Positions 23,532 through 31,901 of a DNA stretch of 39,549 nt are shown piece after piece; within the stretch, counting starts at the first letter, position 1, and every line of letters starts with the position of its first letter. Position numbers and translations under genes: made by a program. Source of the DNA: CAIMZW01 sp037135095. GTDB taxonomy: Bacteria; Actinomycetota; Actinomycetes; Nanopelagicales; Nanopelagicaceae. The notes beneath the pieces are model-generated. The model was not told where the DNA came from. It saw only the letters and a list, made by a program, of their open reading frames with translations, and made no database searches. The stretch spans positions 1-39,549 of the forward strand of contig JBAXKZ010000010.1 of the NCBI GenBank assembly GCA_037135095.1, given 5' to 3'.

Positions 23532-24740
23532 TTAAAAATACTTTCGAAGCGATTTCGGTAAGCGACGCTTAACTCTCGATCCAAGCCGGCGAGTTTGATC
23601 CAAAGGTGAGACCTTCAGTACCTTCTGGCCGGCTGGTTCCGCTGGTGTATCTACATCCATTAACGCCGGAGAACTCTCATCCAATGAATCTGCGATTCTT
23701 TCGATATTAGTGATTAATGAAATACTTCGGATCAGTTGTTCTTGATCCGTTGAATCAGCTTCTTGAATTAGCGTTTCGGCCAGCGCCGCGGCAGAGCTAC
23801 GTATTTCATTGCTTAACTCTTGATCATCGTAACTTTGATCATCCTCTTTCAATTGCTCTGCTTTTGCGGTTATCGCAAAGCTAGCCATCGACAGGGCCAG
23901 CGCGATCTGTCGCTTTGTCTCGCGAGAGATCCCGCCATCAACGGCAGAATCAAAAAGAGTACGGGCAATTGTTCGAACTTGGACGACAGTGTGCTCAACG
24001 GCAACGCCGCGCATATATAACTCTTCTGCCTCATCGGCTTCTGCTGTTGGAAACCATTTGGCGAAACTTCTGGCTTCAAGGGCTTGGGCTCGAATGGCAG
24101 GGATCTCTTCCATCAATAGCCGAGCTCGAGCTAACCACGAACCAGCGACCTCTTGGTCATAACCAGCAGCGACCCCTTCGGACATATCCCCCAATAATTG
24201 AGCCGAACGCAATCCAAGCGATGAGATCTGATCTACCGCTCGGCCAGCCGGCGTCTTAGCGTGAGAGAAATAGGAGAAGACGATGGCTACGCCGGCTCCG
24301 ATCAAGGTAGAGATTAAGCGATGAAAGGCGGTGCTCTCGCTCAGCCCCGGACCTATGACAATCAGTGCGGTCACTGGAACGTTTACCGAGGCGACCTCTC
24401 CTAAATGAAGTGCGCGTGCCACGACCGAGCAGAAAAGTACGGTGGCGCCGACCGCTAAAAAGCCAAAGTGAAAGAGCCAGACGCTCGCGAGCGCAACACC
24501 GGCCCCAATCGCAGTTCCTACAATCTGACCAAAACCTTCGCGTACCGATTTATGTAGCGAGATCCGGATACTCAAACTCGCAACAATCGCAGCAACCAAG
24601 CCACCATGCTTAAGCAGGAGATCTCCAACCTGCCATGCCGTTGCCGCTGCTAGAGCGGAGACTGAGATTTGACGTACCCAAATTCGGCGATCGGTAAAAA
24701 GTTTTAATAGCCGAGTAAACCCAAGCTTTAAACGGTTCAA
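23532..24740 (-). CDS. FUSC / aromatic acid exporter family membrane protein
   Basis: A 402-residue membrane protein. Residues about 30-165 hold five or six hydrophobic segments, with the family-like pattern of consecutive short helices (HGGLVAAIVASLSIRISLHKSVREGFGQIVGTAIGAGVALA). A long, mostly helical, charged cytoplasmic region follows to the C-terminus and ends in a basic tail. This is the half-size architecture of FUSC/ArAE transporters that export aromatic acids or similar anions; substrate unknown. The only available start in the right place is TTG at 24738-24740, without a good ribosome binding site, 18 nt after the stop of the CopD-like gene, with which it is probably co-transcribed. 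Confidence 0.75.
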   Translation of the reverse strand: MNRLKLGFTRLLKLFTDRRIWVRQISVSALAAATAWQVGDLLLKHGGLVAAIVASLSIRISLHKSVREGFGQIVGTAIGAGVALASVWLFHFGFLAVGATVLFCSVVARALHLGEVASVNVPVTALIVIGPGLSESTAFHRLISTLIGAGVAIVFSYFSHAKTPAGRAVDQISSLGLRSAQLLGDMSEGVAAGYDQEVAGSWLARARLLMEEIPAIRAQALEARSFAKWFPTAEADEAEELYMRGVAVEHTVVQVRTIARTLFDSAVDGGISRETKRQIALALSMASFAITAKAEQLKEDDQSYDDQELSNEIRSSAAALAETLIQEADSTDQEQLIRSISLITNIERIADSLDESSPALMDVDTPAEPAGQKVLKVSPLDQTRRLGSRVKRRLPKSLRKYF

Positions 24741-24758
24741 AGTCTTATCGGCACTTAA

Positions 24759-25160
24759 TCAGCCGGCGAGTAAAACACCAATATAGGTAGCTGCCAACGC
24801 CATTACCCCGCTGATCGAGCCCCAAATTGCGATCGACTTAACGTTCGTTGAGCGTGTATGTACAAAGGCGGCTACCCCAGAGAGAAGAACAACGGTCATC
24901 TTTATTCCGATAACCATGTGGTAATTGTTGGTTGCATCTTTTGGGACCTTTGCCAGGTTCCATGCTCCAGTAAGGATCAAGAGCGCAAACGCGGACCAGC
25001 CAATCTTGTTAAATGCTCTGGCGGCGATTCGTGGGAGTTCGGGATCGCGCCGGCGCAGGATGGGTACCAAAGCGGCGAGCGTAAATTGACCCCCGACCCA
25101 GATAGTGGCGCCAAAGATGTGAAGGAACAATCGGAAGCTATCTAAGGCTGATGCGAGCAT
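24759..25160 (-). CDS. Small four-helix membrane protein, CopD-like
   Basis: A 133-residue protein with four membrane segments. His residues near helix ends occur in LFLHIFGATIWVGGQF (residues 10-25), NYHMVIGIK and FVHTRS. This resembles the CopD/PcoD copper-resistance domain and related haem-type four-helix proteins, where such histidines bind metal or haem. Function is not certain. No ribosome binding site is present, but TACCCT (25167-25172) lies exactly 6 nt before the ATG at 25158-25160, fitting a leaderless transcript. The FUSC gene follows after 18 nt. Confidence 0.65.
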   Translation of the reverse strand: MLASALDSFRLFLHIFGATIWVGGQFTLAALVPILRRRDPELPRIAARAFNKIGWSAFALLILTGAWNLAKVPKDATNNYHMVIGIKMTVVLLSGVAAFVHTRSTNVKSIAIWGSISGVMALAATYIGVLLAG

Positions 25161-25166
25161 GAACCT

Positions 25167-25172
25167 AGGGTA
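25167..25172 (-). promoter_or_regulatory. -10 box for a leaderless CopD-like/FUSC transcript
   Basis: TACCCT (TANNNT) on the minus strand, 6 nt before the ATG, with no Shine-Dalgarno. Confidence 0.42.
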
Positions 25173-25203
25173 GCCCGTTAAAGGCTCACGTTTACCTCAA
25201 GTT

Positions 25204-25233
25204 TTGTGGGCAATTCGTACACAGTTTTAGAAT
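25204..25233 (+). promoter_or_regulatory. Candidate promoter of the phosphorelay cassette
   Basis: TTGTGG (25204-25209) and TAGAAT (25228-25233) are spaced 18 nt, giving a leader of roughly 85 nt before the receiver-protein ATG at 25326. Confidence 0.45.
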
Positions 25234-25325
25234 CGCTAGAAAGTCCGCAAAATCACATTTTTCAACAAGTAGGCTTAAAACCTCACGAATTGAGAGCGAG
25301 GTCAGGATTGAAGGGCGAGAATTTG

Positions 25326-25709
25326 ATGCTTTTGGTAGTTGATGACAACAAAGACATCCGCGACCTGATTTCTCACATTTTGACCTTGAACGGCTTTGAG
25401 GTCTGTGAGGCGCCCGAAGGCCAAACTGCGCTCGCAATTATTACCAAGTCGCGCCCAGACCTGGTTCTTCTTGATGTCATGATGCCCGGACTATCTGGCT
25501 ATGAAGTTTTAGAGCAGGTCCGCAATAGCCCTGAGGCTGAAATTTCCGGCATTCCAATTCTCTTGATCACTGCACGCTCCCAAAATAGCGATATTGAAGC
25601 CGGGCTCGGCTCTGGCGCAAACGATTATTTGATTAAACCCTTTCGGCCAGCGGAGTTATTGGCCAAGGTGAATCAAGTGCTAGCACTCCGAACGAAAGAT
25701 CCGGTGTAA
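25326..25709 (+). CDS. Stand-alone response-regulator receiver protein (CheY-like)
   Basis: A 127-residue protein consisting only of a REC domain. The acidic pocket is VVDDNKD (Asp6/Asp7), the phosphoacceptor Asp50 is in LVLLDVMMPG, the switch Thr is in LLITAR (about 82), and the invariant Lys104 is in DYLIKPF. No output domain follows. The ATG at 25326 is chosen because the product then begins exactly at the first beta strand and an AAGGG lies upstream; the open frame continues to 25206 with no recognisable content. It is 3 nt from the next gene, in one cassette with a kinase carrying an Hpt-like domain, so it is a good candidate for the intermediate receiver of a phosphorelay. Confidence 0.88.
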   Translation: MLLVVDDNKDIRDLISHILTLNGFEVCEAPEGQTALAIITKSRPDLVLLDVMMPGLSGYEVLEQVRNSPEAEISGIPILLITARSQNSDIEAGLGSGANDYLIKPFRPAELLAKVNQVLALRTKDPV

Positions 25710-25712
25710 CCA

Positions 25713-26276
25713 ATGAAAAAAATAATTAGCGGTTCTCTTCTTGTAGCGCTTGCTGGTTTGGTTTTAACTGGTTGTGGCGCCACCTCGAAGAGCGCACAAA
25801 GTTCACCCAGCCCCACTCCAGTCAGCGCCTCCGCATCGCCATCTAATCCGTACGGCGCCGCACCAATCGACCCGCCAGCAACTACCGATCCAATTCTCGA
25901 ACTTTCAAAAGGTGGTTTCGATTCCAAGTACACCATGGCGCAGTTGATTTCGTTAGGAACTACCGAAATCTCCATCTACGAACCATTTGTGAAATTGCAA
26001 CAAAGTTTTACGGTAATTCCACTTTCAAAATTATTTTCGGTTGCCGGAATATTAGGCACGGACAAAGTTATAACTAAGGCGCTGAATGACTATGTTTACA
26101 CTAACACTGCCAATTCATTTTTAACGGCAAAGGGTTACCTTGCACTCAAGCGCAACGGCACTGATATTCCTTATGACCAAGGCGGGCCAGTCAGAATCGT
26201 CTTCCCATCCGATAGCACTTGGGCAAAATTTTTAGATCCCTGGAATTGGTCTCTTAGTTCGATCTCAGTTAAGTAA
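25713..26276 (+). CDS. Lipoprotein with molybdopterin-oxidoreductase-like (SUOX/YedY) fold
   Basis: A 187-residue exported lipoprotein. The signal peptide ends in the lipobox LTGC, placing Cys21 at the mature N-terminus; a Ser/Pro-rich linker follows to about residue 60. The remaining 125 residues resemble the end of the oxidoreductase molybdopterin-binding domain: YTMAQLISLG, VIPLSKLFSVAGI, YLALKRNGTDIPYDQGGPVRIVFPSDS, and a Trp-rich C-terminus (WNWSLSSISVK). The molybdenum-ligating Cys of true enzymes is not apparent, so it is probably a binding or sensory protein. It lies between a receiver gene and a membrane kinase gene (2 nt gap), which suggests it senses or presents a ligand to the kinase. 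That role is inference. Confidence 0.65.
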   Translation: MKKIISGSLLVALAGLVLTGCGATSKSAQSSPSPTPVSASASPSNPYGAAPIDPPATTDPILELSKGGFDSKYTMAQLISLGTTEISIYEPFVKLQQSFTVIPLSKLFSVAGILGTDKVITKALNDYVYTNTANSFLTAKGYLALKRNGTDIPYDQGGPVRIVFPSDSTWAKFLDPWNWSLSSISVK

Positions 26277-26278
26277 TT

Positions 26279-28612
26279 ATGCCAAAACTGCCCGAATTCG
26301 ATGCCGACCGAAAGGAAATTCGATTTCATCCCAACATTGGGCAGTTCGCCTTGGCGGCATGGTGTGCAGTAATTCTCATAGCACTTTCGATCTCAACTTT
26401 TGATTCCTCGAAAACTGCTTTTCGTGAGGCAAGCATCTTAGGAGAGGCGGAGGCACCGGCAGCTTCACTTATCTTTACCCAACGGGAATCTCTGGTTTAT
26501 GCGGCGCGAGTAGGCGAATGGCTGGGCGGCACCATCCAGCGGCGCGAAGTCCAGATCGCGAGAGCGCTCTTGGCCCAACGATTAAATGTTATTGACTCTG
26601 ACGGCTACACCACTGGGCAGCGGGCAACACCAGCGTACTTAAGTTCGCTAAAATCTCTCGATTTTTTAATTGACAGTGCACCTAGCGGAGTTCTTACAGA
26701 GGAATTCCAGCACGATCTATTTATTAAAGCTCACCCATATTTAGATAACTTCATTGCGAGCGCTAGAGATGTAGTTGTCCAGTACCAACAGGCGATCGAT
26801 ATCCAACTTAATCAAGATGCAAAGAACCGAGCTTCATCTTCGCAGCGAAATCTCTTTCTGCTATACGGCTTAATCTTATTGGCGGGGATTTTAATTGGTT
26901 GGGTTGGTCTTGATCTACTTCGACAGTATCGAAAATCTCGAATCCAAATCATCCACGACACCGTCACCTTGGAGCGCGCCCAGGAACTCCTCGAAGAGTT
27001 AACGCAGACGCTAGAACAAAAGCGAATTGCCGATCAAGCCCGATTCGATAGTCGTGAAACAATGCGCTACGCCGCGCGTTCAATTTCCATTTCAATCCGT
27101 GAGTTCGGTACGCACCAAGAGATGGCGGCGAACTTCTGCTTGCGAATTGGCGAAGTATTCAAACTCGATTTTGTAACAGTTGCCACTTTCCCGAATGATC
27201 GAACTTCAATGCTCGAGGCAACCTGGATAAACCCGATACACCGCCAAGAGCTCGAAGGCTTGTCTATCTCAGAAGATTTATTGCGGGAAACCATTGGAAC
27301 TCTTTGGCAACAATCCTCGCTCCTGTACCTGCACGCGAACGAATTATTGACTGGAATGGATGTTAATCAACAGAGAGTTGCTAACCAATTTCCGGCGATT
27401 ATGAAAGCGAACAATTTCAATGAACTTCTGCTACTTCCAATAGGCGAAGGTTCAAATGCTTTTGGCTACGTAATGGTTGCGTCCTCTGACCCCTCAATCG
27501 AATTTGACGAGTACTCCAGGCAAACGCTCCAATTCCTTAGTGCTCACTTGGCTTACAGCATCATCGAGAGCGAATTGCTTGCCACTCAAAGAGTTGTTGC
27601 GGAGCTTGAGGCGCTCAATACCGCCAAGAACGACTTCATATCAACGGTTAATCACGAGCTTCGCACGCCGCTAACTTCAATTATCGGCTATATCGATTTA
27701 TTGCGCGATTTACCGCGAGAGGCGGTAAATGACCAAGCGGCCAAATTCCTCGAAACACTCGATCGGAATGCCCTCGCTCTTCTTGATTTGGTTGAAAGCA
27801 TGCTTTCGCTCTCTCGCCTGGACTCACGCGAGGAAGTTAAGATTTCGCAAGAGATCGATCTCAATAAAATCTTAGAGAACAGTATTTTTGTTCTTGAACC
27901 TACTGCCCAGTCAAAGAATATAGATATGCATTATCGGTCGGGGCTAGATGAGGGCAAATACTTGGTCGCTGGAGATGCCGGACAACTATCTCAAGTATTT
28001 ATAAATTTGATCTCCAATGCCATTAAATTTAGCCATTCCGATTCTGATATTAGCGTTGAACTAGATCGCACCATTAATTCTCATCAGGTCGAAATGGTTC
28101 GAGTTAAGGTCACTGACCACGGAATCGGCATTCCCCCAGAAGATCTGAAGAACCTCTTCACTCGCTTCTTTCGTGGGCGAAATGCCGTTGCAGCCCAAAT
28201 TCCTGGGACTGGACTGGGTCTGGCCATTGTCGATCGAATCGTTGGACTTCACGGCGGCAAGCTGAAAGTTGACTCAACGTTAGGAAAGGGAACGACAGTT
28301 ATGGTTGAAATCCCAACGATGATGGGGCGGGTCGATGCCCTAGTCGCTCAACGACGCGAAGGTGTTCTAGCTCGAGCGATTGCCGCAATGGATGGGGCTA
28401 CTCCGGAAACCCTCTACGACATCGCCCACGAGATGGCCGGTGCGATCGGAATGTATTCCTTTGAAAAGGAAGGCGATTCCCTTCGAGATTTTTCACATTG
28501 GCTTAAGAAGTACCCCGAAGCCAAGGTGGAAGAAGTAGAAAAGAAAAAGAATGAAGTAATGACGCAAATGAAGGACTGCTTAGACCATATTCACGGAGAG
28601 AGGACCAATTAA
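26279..28612 (+). CDS. Membrane sensor histidine kinase with GAF and C-terminal Hpt-like domain
   Basis: A 777-residue kinase. Residues about 20-41 and 190-212 are membrane helices around an extracytoplasmic sensor region of about 145 residues. A coiled coil and a GAF-like domain (about residues 265-430) follow. The HisKA box is NDFISTVNHELRTPLTSIIGYIDLL with phospho-accepting His459. The ATPase domain has NLISNAIKFS (N box), DHGIGIPPEDL (G1), FTRFFRG (F box) and GTGLGLAIV (G2). After about residue 690 a helical C-terminal domain contains LYDIAHEMAGAIGMYSF with His717, matching the H-x-x-x-G core of Hpt phosphotransfer domains. No receiver domain is fused; the separate receiver upstream could fill that step. 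It is 2 nt from the lipoprotein gene, and the OmpR-type regulator gene starts directly after its stop. Confidence 0.92.
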   Translation: MPKLPEFDADRKEIRFHPNIGQFALAAWCAVILIALSISTFDSSKTAFREASILGEAEAPAASLIFTQRESLVYAARVGEWLGGTIQRREVQIARALLAQRLNVIDSDGYTTGQRATPAYLSSLKSLDFLIDSAPSGVLTEEFQHDLFIKAHPYLDNFIASARDVVVQYQQAIDIQLNQDAKNRASSSQRNLFLLYGLILLAGILIGWVGLDLLRQYRKSRIQIIHDTVTLERAQELLEELTQTLEQKRIADQARFDSRETMRYAARSISISIREFGTHQEMAANFCLRIGEVFKLDFVTVATFPNDRTSMLEATWINPIHRQELEGLSISEDLLRETIGTLWQQSSLLYLHANELLTGMDVNQQRVANQFPAIMKANNFNELLLLPIGEGSNAFGYVMVASSDPSIEFDEYSRQTLQFLSAHLAYSIIESELLATQRVVAELEALNTAKNDFISTVNHELRTPLTSIIGYIDLLRDLPREAVNDQAAKFLETLDRNALALLDLVESMLSLSRLDSREEVKISQEIDLNKILENSIFVLEPTAQSKNIDMHYRSGLDEGKYLVAGDAGQLSQVFINLISNAIKFSHSDSDISVELDRTINSHQVEMVRVKVTDHGIGIPPEDLKNLFTRFFRGRNAVAAQIPGTGLGLAIVDRIVGLHGGKLKVDSTLGKGTTVMVEIPTMMGRVDALVAQRREGVLARAIAAMDGATPETLYDIAHEMAGAIGMYSFEKEGDSLRDFSHWLKKYPEAKVEEVEKKKNEVMTQMKDCLDHIHGERTN

Positions 28613-29305
28613 ATGCAAAATGCCATGATCTTAATTGTCGATGACAACGAAGATATCCGCCAATTTGTTCGAGCAAGTTTGGAACAAGAGGGCTTTCAAG
28701 TAGCTGAAGCCTTCGATGGCAAATCTGCCCTCGAAGTTTTCGAAGATATTAAACCTGCCGTAGTAATTCTTGATCTGACCATGGGGCAACCCGATGGCTT
28801 TGAGGTATGTCGCGAGATTCGAAAGGTCTCTAATGTACCCATCATTATGTTGACGGTACGTAGCGAAGAGGTCGATGAAGCAATGTGCTTAGCGGCAGGT
28901 GCCGATGACTACATCACTAAGCCGGTATCAGCTCGAATTTTGGCGCTTCGCGTCACGGCACAGTTGCGCCACATCAACCCAGCCATGAAAGAGAGTCGCG
29001 AGCGATTAACTTTCGGTCCGCTCGAGTTGAATTTGGAATCGCGCGAACTCGCAATTGGTGAAGGTAACGTCTCGCTAACTCGCACTGAATTCGATTTCCT
29101 GCGACTGCTAATGGAGCAACCAAAGCGCGTCTTTACCCGCGAGCAAATTATTGAAGCCATTGGTGGCTCGCAATACTTCGGTAGCGATCACCTGCTAGAT
29201 ACTCATGCATCTAGATTGCGGATCAAGATTCGTACCGCTGGCGGTCCAAATGTGATCTCAGCGGTTCGAAGTGTGGGCTATCGCCTCTCTGCCAGCGCTG
29301 CATAA
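28613..29305 (+). CDS. OmpR/PhoB-family response regulator
   Basis: A 230-residue DNA-binding regulator, the likely output of the adjacent kinase. The receiver domain has VDDNED, phosphoacceptor Asp54 in VVILDLTMGQPDG, and Lys103 in DYITKPV. A winged-helix trans_reg_C domain spans about residues 130-228, with LTRTEFDFLRLLMEQPKRVFTREQI and the recognition-helix region DTHASRLRIKI...VRSVGYRL. The ATG follows the kinase stop with no gap (TAAATG), showing translational coupling; an ATG four codons later is an alternative start. Its targets are unknown; autoregulation is usual in the family. Confidence 0.93.
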   Translation: MQNAMILIVDDNEDIRQFVRASLEQEGFQVAEAFDGKSALEVFEDIKPAVVILDLTMGQPDGFEVCREIRKVSNVPIIMLTVRSEEVDEAMCLAAGADDYITKPVSARILALRVTAQLRHINPAMKESRERLTFGPLELNLESRELAIGEGNVSLTRTEFDFLRLLMEQPKRVFTREQIIEAIGGSQYFGSDHLLDTHASRLRIKIRTAGGPNVISAVRSVGYRLSASAA

Positions 29306-29309
29306 GTAC

Positions 29310-29315
29310 TAACCT
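29310..29315 (+). promoter_or_regulatory. -10 box for a leaderless transcript of the polytopic membrane protein gene
   Basis: TAACCT, exactly 6 nt before the ATG at 29322, with no Shine-Dalgarno. Confidence 0.42.
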
Positions 29316-29321
29316 GCTCCC

Positions 29322-29882
29322 ATGAGCCAATACCTGCTCGTGGTGGTCGTAGTTTTTGGCATCAATCTGATGCCGGCTTTCGCGCCGCCTACTTGGGCGG
29401 TGCTCGTGCTTTTTCGGATTAACTCCAATTTAGCCTCTGTACCCCTTGTTGTATTGGGGGCGTTGTCTGCGGGCACTGGGAGATATTGTTTAGCGCTAGT
29501 CACCAGAAAATTCCGGAAGAAAATCCCCATGAAAGCAAAGGCGAATCTCGAAGCCGCTGGTGAACTGCTCTCGAAGAACAAAAAATCTGCCTTCTTGGGT
29601 ATTGGGCTATTTGCGCTATCGCCCTTGCCATCCGCTCAGTTGTTCGAAGCGGCAGGGCTAATAAATACCGCACTCTTACCTTTGACCGTCGCCTTCTTTA
29701 TTGGCCGAGTAGTCAGTTACTCAATTTATATCGCCGGCGCCGCAAAGCTAGCCGACAATAATCTCGGGCAGATATTCACATCTAGTTTGAAATCGCCCGC
29801 AGGTATTGCGCTGCAAGTGGCAGCCATTTTTGGTATCTACTTAATTACTCAAATAGATTGGCAAAAATTTCACTCTCGCTAG
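29322..29882 (+). CDS. Polytopic membrane protein, weakly VTT/DedA-like
   Basis: A 186-residue protein with about five hydrophobic segments and a basic cytoplasmic loop (ALVTRKFRKKIPMKAKANLEAAGELLSKNKKS, about residues 57-88). The pattern LSPLPSAQLFEAAGLI followed by FFIGRVVSYSIYIAG recalls the conserved proline-containing re-entrant region and GR-helix of SNARE-associated/VTT (DedA-like) proteins, but the similarity is weak and only inferred by eye. It lies 16 nt after the response-regulator gene but has its own leaderless-type -10 box, so it may be expressed separately. It converges on the S53 peptidase gene. Function unknown. Confidence 0.55.
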   Translation: MSQYLLVVVVVFGINLMPAFAPPTWAVLVLFRINSNLASVPLVVLGALSAGTGRYCLALVTRKFRKKIPMKAKANLEAAGELLSKNKKSAFLGIGLFALSPLPSAQLFEAAGLINTALLPLTVAFFIGRVVSYSIYIAGAAKLADNNLGQIFTSSLKSPAGIALQVAAIFGIYLITQIDWQKFHSR

Positions 29883-29887
29883 ATTTG

Positions 29888-31042
29888 CTATCCGATCCAA
29901 GCGCCTCGGCCAGAACATAGATCAAAACCAACAGCACAACTGTTGCCCGGTCCGCCGCTGACGATATCTCGGAAGGTTAATTTATCTCCATAAATAGTCT
30001 TGGCATTGACCCGACCTCCGAATGCTGCAGCTCGACCAGCAAAAATTGGAGTTGAAGCGCTAGTCCCGCCGATTTGGAACCAGCCTGCCAATTGATTTGG
30101 ACCGATTGGCGTTGAATCGTAAACCGAAACCCCAGTAAAGGGATCTCCCACTAGCGCAACATCCGGTGTCGATTTCTTGCCATCACAACTGTATCCAGGG
30201 AATTTACGTTGAACTGATAGCGCGTTCTCATAAAGAGAACAGCCACCGCCGCTATAAATCCAACCCGTCTCTGAGGTAAAAACGTGGTTGGTGAAATGGA
30301 GGGTGGTGCCGCCCACTGCGATTACATTTGGTGAAGTTGCTGGGTAGCTTGGGACTCCTGCTCCATCACCAGCGGAAACAAAGATACTGGCATTGTCAGA
30401 GTTAAAAGCCTCGTCAAAGCGACGTTCACCGGCAAACTCGGCGGCGCCCCAACTGTTGGAGACATAGTCGGCATGTGAGGTGGCATAGCGCTCGGCAACC
30501 ACCAAATCATTTAAGGAAGTTGATCTAGCCTCTACTAGCAAAATCTTTGCCCCTGGTGCGATTGCGTGAGCCCATTGGATATCTAAGCTAATTTCAACCG
30601 CCCAGTAAGGATCTACTTGAGGCAAATGCTCGTGGTCACCATTCTGGTTTACCTTAGAAAAACAGTGGTTCTCTTCAGAGCATGTTGGCAAGCCAAACTG
30701 AGTCGAAAATACATTTAAATCTTTAAGCGCGGTTGGATCGTCATAAGCATCAACGATTGCGATCGTCTTTCCGGAGCCTGCCGTTAAGGAGGTGGGAAAG
30801 TTGTAGATACTTTTGATTCGATCCGGAACAAGCCCAGTAGGTCCGGTGGAAACCATTGGATTCATTGAACTATCAACCAGAATATCAGCGTTGCAAAAAG
30901 CGTTCTCGGACGCAACGGTGAGGCAGGCACGTTGTTCGCTTTCGCCGCCAGATTGCTCCGCACCGACAGATGCCGTGTTGGAATAAAATCCCAACCCAAT
31001 AACTATCGTGACCGCCCCGATGATAAATCTTGTTCCTCGCAC
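29888..31042 (-). CDS. Exported S53-family (sedolisin) peptidase without a recognisable propeptide
   Basis: A 384-residue secreted serine-carboxyl peptidase. An N-terminal signal peptide spans about residues 5-28. The catalytic set of the sedolisin family is present: Glu150 and Asp154 in WAVEISLDIQWAHAIAPGA, oxyanion Asp226 in VSAGDGAG, and nucleophile Ser328 in GGTSAS. The C-terminal FRDIVSGGPGNSC...GFDLCSGRGAWIG matches the calcium-binding end of the fold, and several cysteine pairs suggest disulfides. Only about 45 residues lie between the signal and the catalytic domain (TGLVPDRIKSIYNFP), so the usual large pro-kumamolisin domain is missing. It starts with GTG (31040-31042) behind GGAGGT, a near-perfect ribosome binding site. 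Sedolisins act at acidic pH; the target protein is unknown. Confidence 0.88.
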   Translation of the reverse strand: MRGTRFIIGAVTIVIGLGFYSNTASVGAEQSGGESEQRACLTVASENAFCNADILVDSSMNPMVSTGPTGLVPDRIKSIYNFPTSLTAGSGKTIAIVDAYDDPTALKDLNVFSTQFGLPTCSEENHCFSKVNQNGDHEHLPQVDPYWAVEISLDIQWAHAIAPGAKILLVEARSTSLNDLVVAERYATSHADYVSNSWGAAEFAGERRFDEAFNSDNASIFVSAGDGAGVPSYPATSPNVIAVGGTTLHFTNHVFTSETGWIYSGGGCSLYENALSVQRKFPGYSCDGKKSTPDVALVGDPFTGVSVYDSTPIGPNQLAGWFQIGGTSASTPIFAGRAAAFGGRVNAKTIYGDKLTFRDIVSGGPGNSCAVGFDLCSGRGAWIG

Positions 31043-31158
31043 GTATACCTCCGTCTGTAGAATCTAATGGTAAATTGCGACGCGCCCGAAATCGTGGAGA
31101 TTAGCGAGCCGACACCCAACCGTGATGAAACTGGGAACTATCGAATAGGGAAAGTTAA

Positions 31159-31818
31159 ATGTTCACTAAGAAAGAGCAACCATGGCGTTGCAGGTCTTGC
31201 AAAAAAGCCATCGCAATTGATGCGTACTACTGCAAGAACTGCGGTGCGCTCGTTTCCGTTGAATTAGCCCCCGAAGCTCGAGAGGTCGATACCTCATTCA
31301 AAATAAAATTAGTCCGACTTTGGCAAATGCGAGCAATTGCAAAGATAACTTGGGCGCTGATTATTTTGATCTCCTTAGCGAGTGGCAGCTATTTTGCAAA
31401 TACCATCAGAATTGCCCGAGTTGATAATCACTCGAGTGCTGCCTTGGAAATGAAAGTAGATCAACCTTCTAACCCTTTTCAATGCACCGGACCAATCTGC
31501 CAAGCAACTGTTGAAATCATTAATAAAACCAATTCGGAGCAACACCTCACTGGAACGCCTTACTTTAAATTGGACGACGGAAAACTTTATGGCCCAATTA
31601 ATATGTCAGAAGCCACGAGCCACCTCTATTTTGCAAGTACTTATTGCACCCAGAAATTCGACCTTCGCTTTGCACCCAAGGAATCCAAAAAGTTTATTGG
31701 GATTTGCACCGAAACCTTTCCGCCCACCGGGATCGTCAAGGGCATCCAAATCCAAGATGCTGCTGGCAAACTTGCTCTCTCGGTCAATTTGAGCGTTTCG
31801 GTGCCACAAAAGTTTTAG
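31159..31818 (+). CDS. Zinc-ribbon single-pass membrane protein of unknown function
   Basis: A 219-residue protein not recognised as a characterised family. The cytoplasmic N-terminus is a zinc ribbon with Cys11, Cys14, Cys25 and Cys28 (CRSCKKAIAIDAYYCKNCG). One membrane helix lies at about residues 60-80. The remaining 135 residues are outside and predicted beta-rich, with four cysteines (CTGPIC, YC, IC), as in Ig-like or DUF4352-type domains. GGGAAAG lies upstream of the ATG. It is divergent from the S53 peptidase gene (116-nt gap, in which no firm promoter was identified) and is followed by korA after 83 nt. Confidence 0.7.
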   Translation: MFTKKEQPWRCRSCKKAIAIDAYYCKNCGALVSVELAPEAREVDTSFKIKLVRLWQMRAIAKITWALIILISLASGSYFANTIRIARVDNHSSAALEMKVDQPSNPFQCTGPICQATVEIINKTNSEQHLTGTPYFKLDDGKLYGPINMSEATSHLYFASTYCTQKFDLRFAPKESKKFIGICTETFPPTGIVKGIQIQDAAGKLALSVNLSVSVPQKF

Positions 31819-31901
31819 GGTGAGGGCTGGCGCTTAAACGGGGCGATATTCCGCGATTTCTACCGCAATTGTGATGAAAAAGATTGCCCACGGCCCTATT
31901 C

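Noticed and set aside
25206..25325. 40-residue N-terminal extension of the stand-alone receiver protein
   Set aside because: It contains no recognisable domain and covers the likely promoter -10; the receiver fold starts exactly at the ATG 25326.
31884..31901. TTG at 31884 as the korA start
   Set aside because: It has no ribosome binding site and adds six non-conserved residues; ATG 31902 is simpler, although GTG 31932 cannot be excluded.
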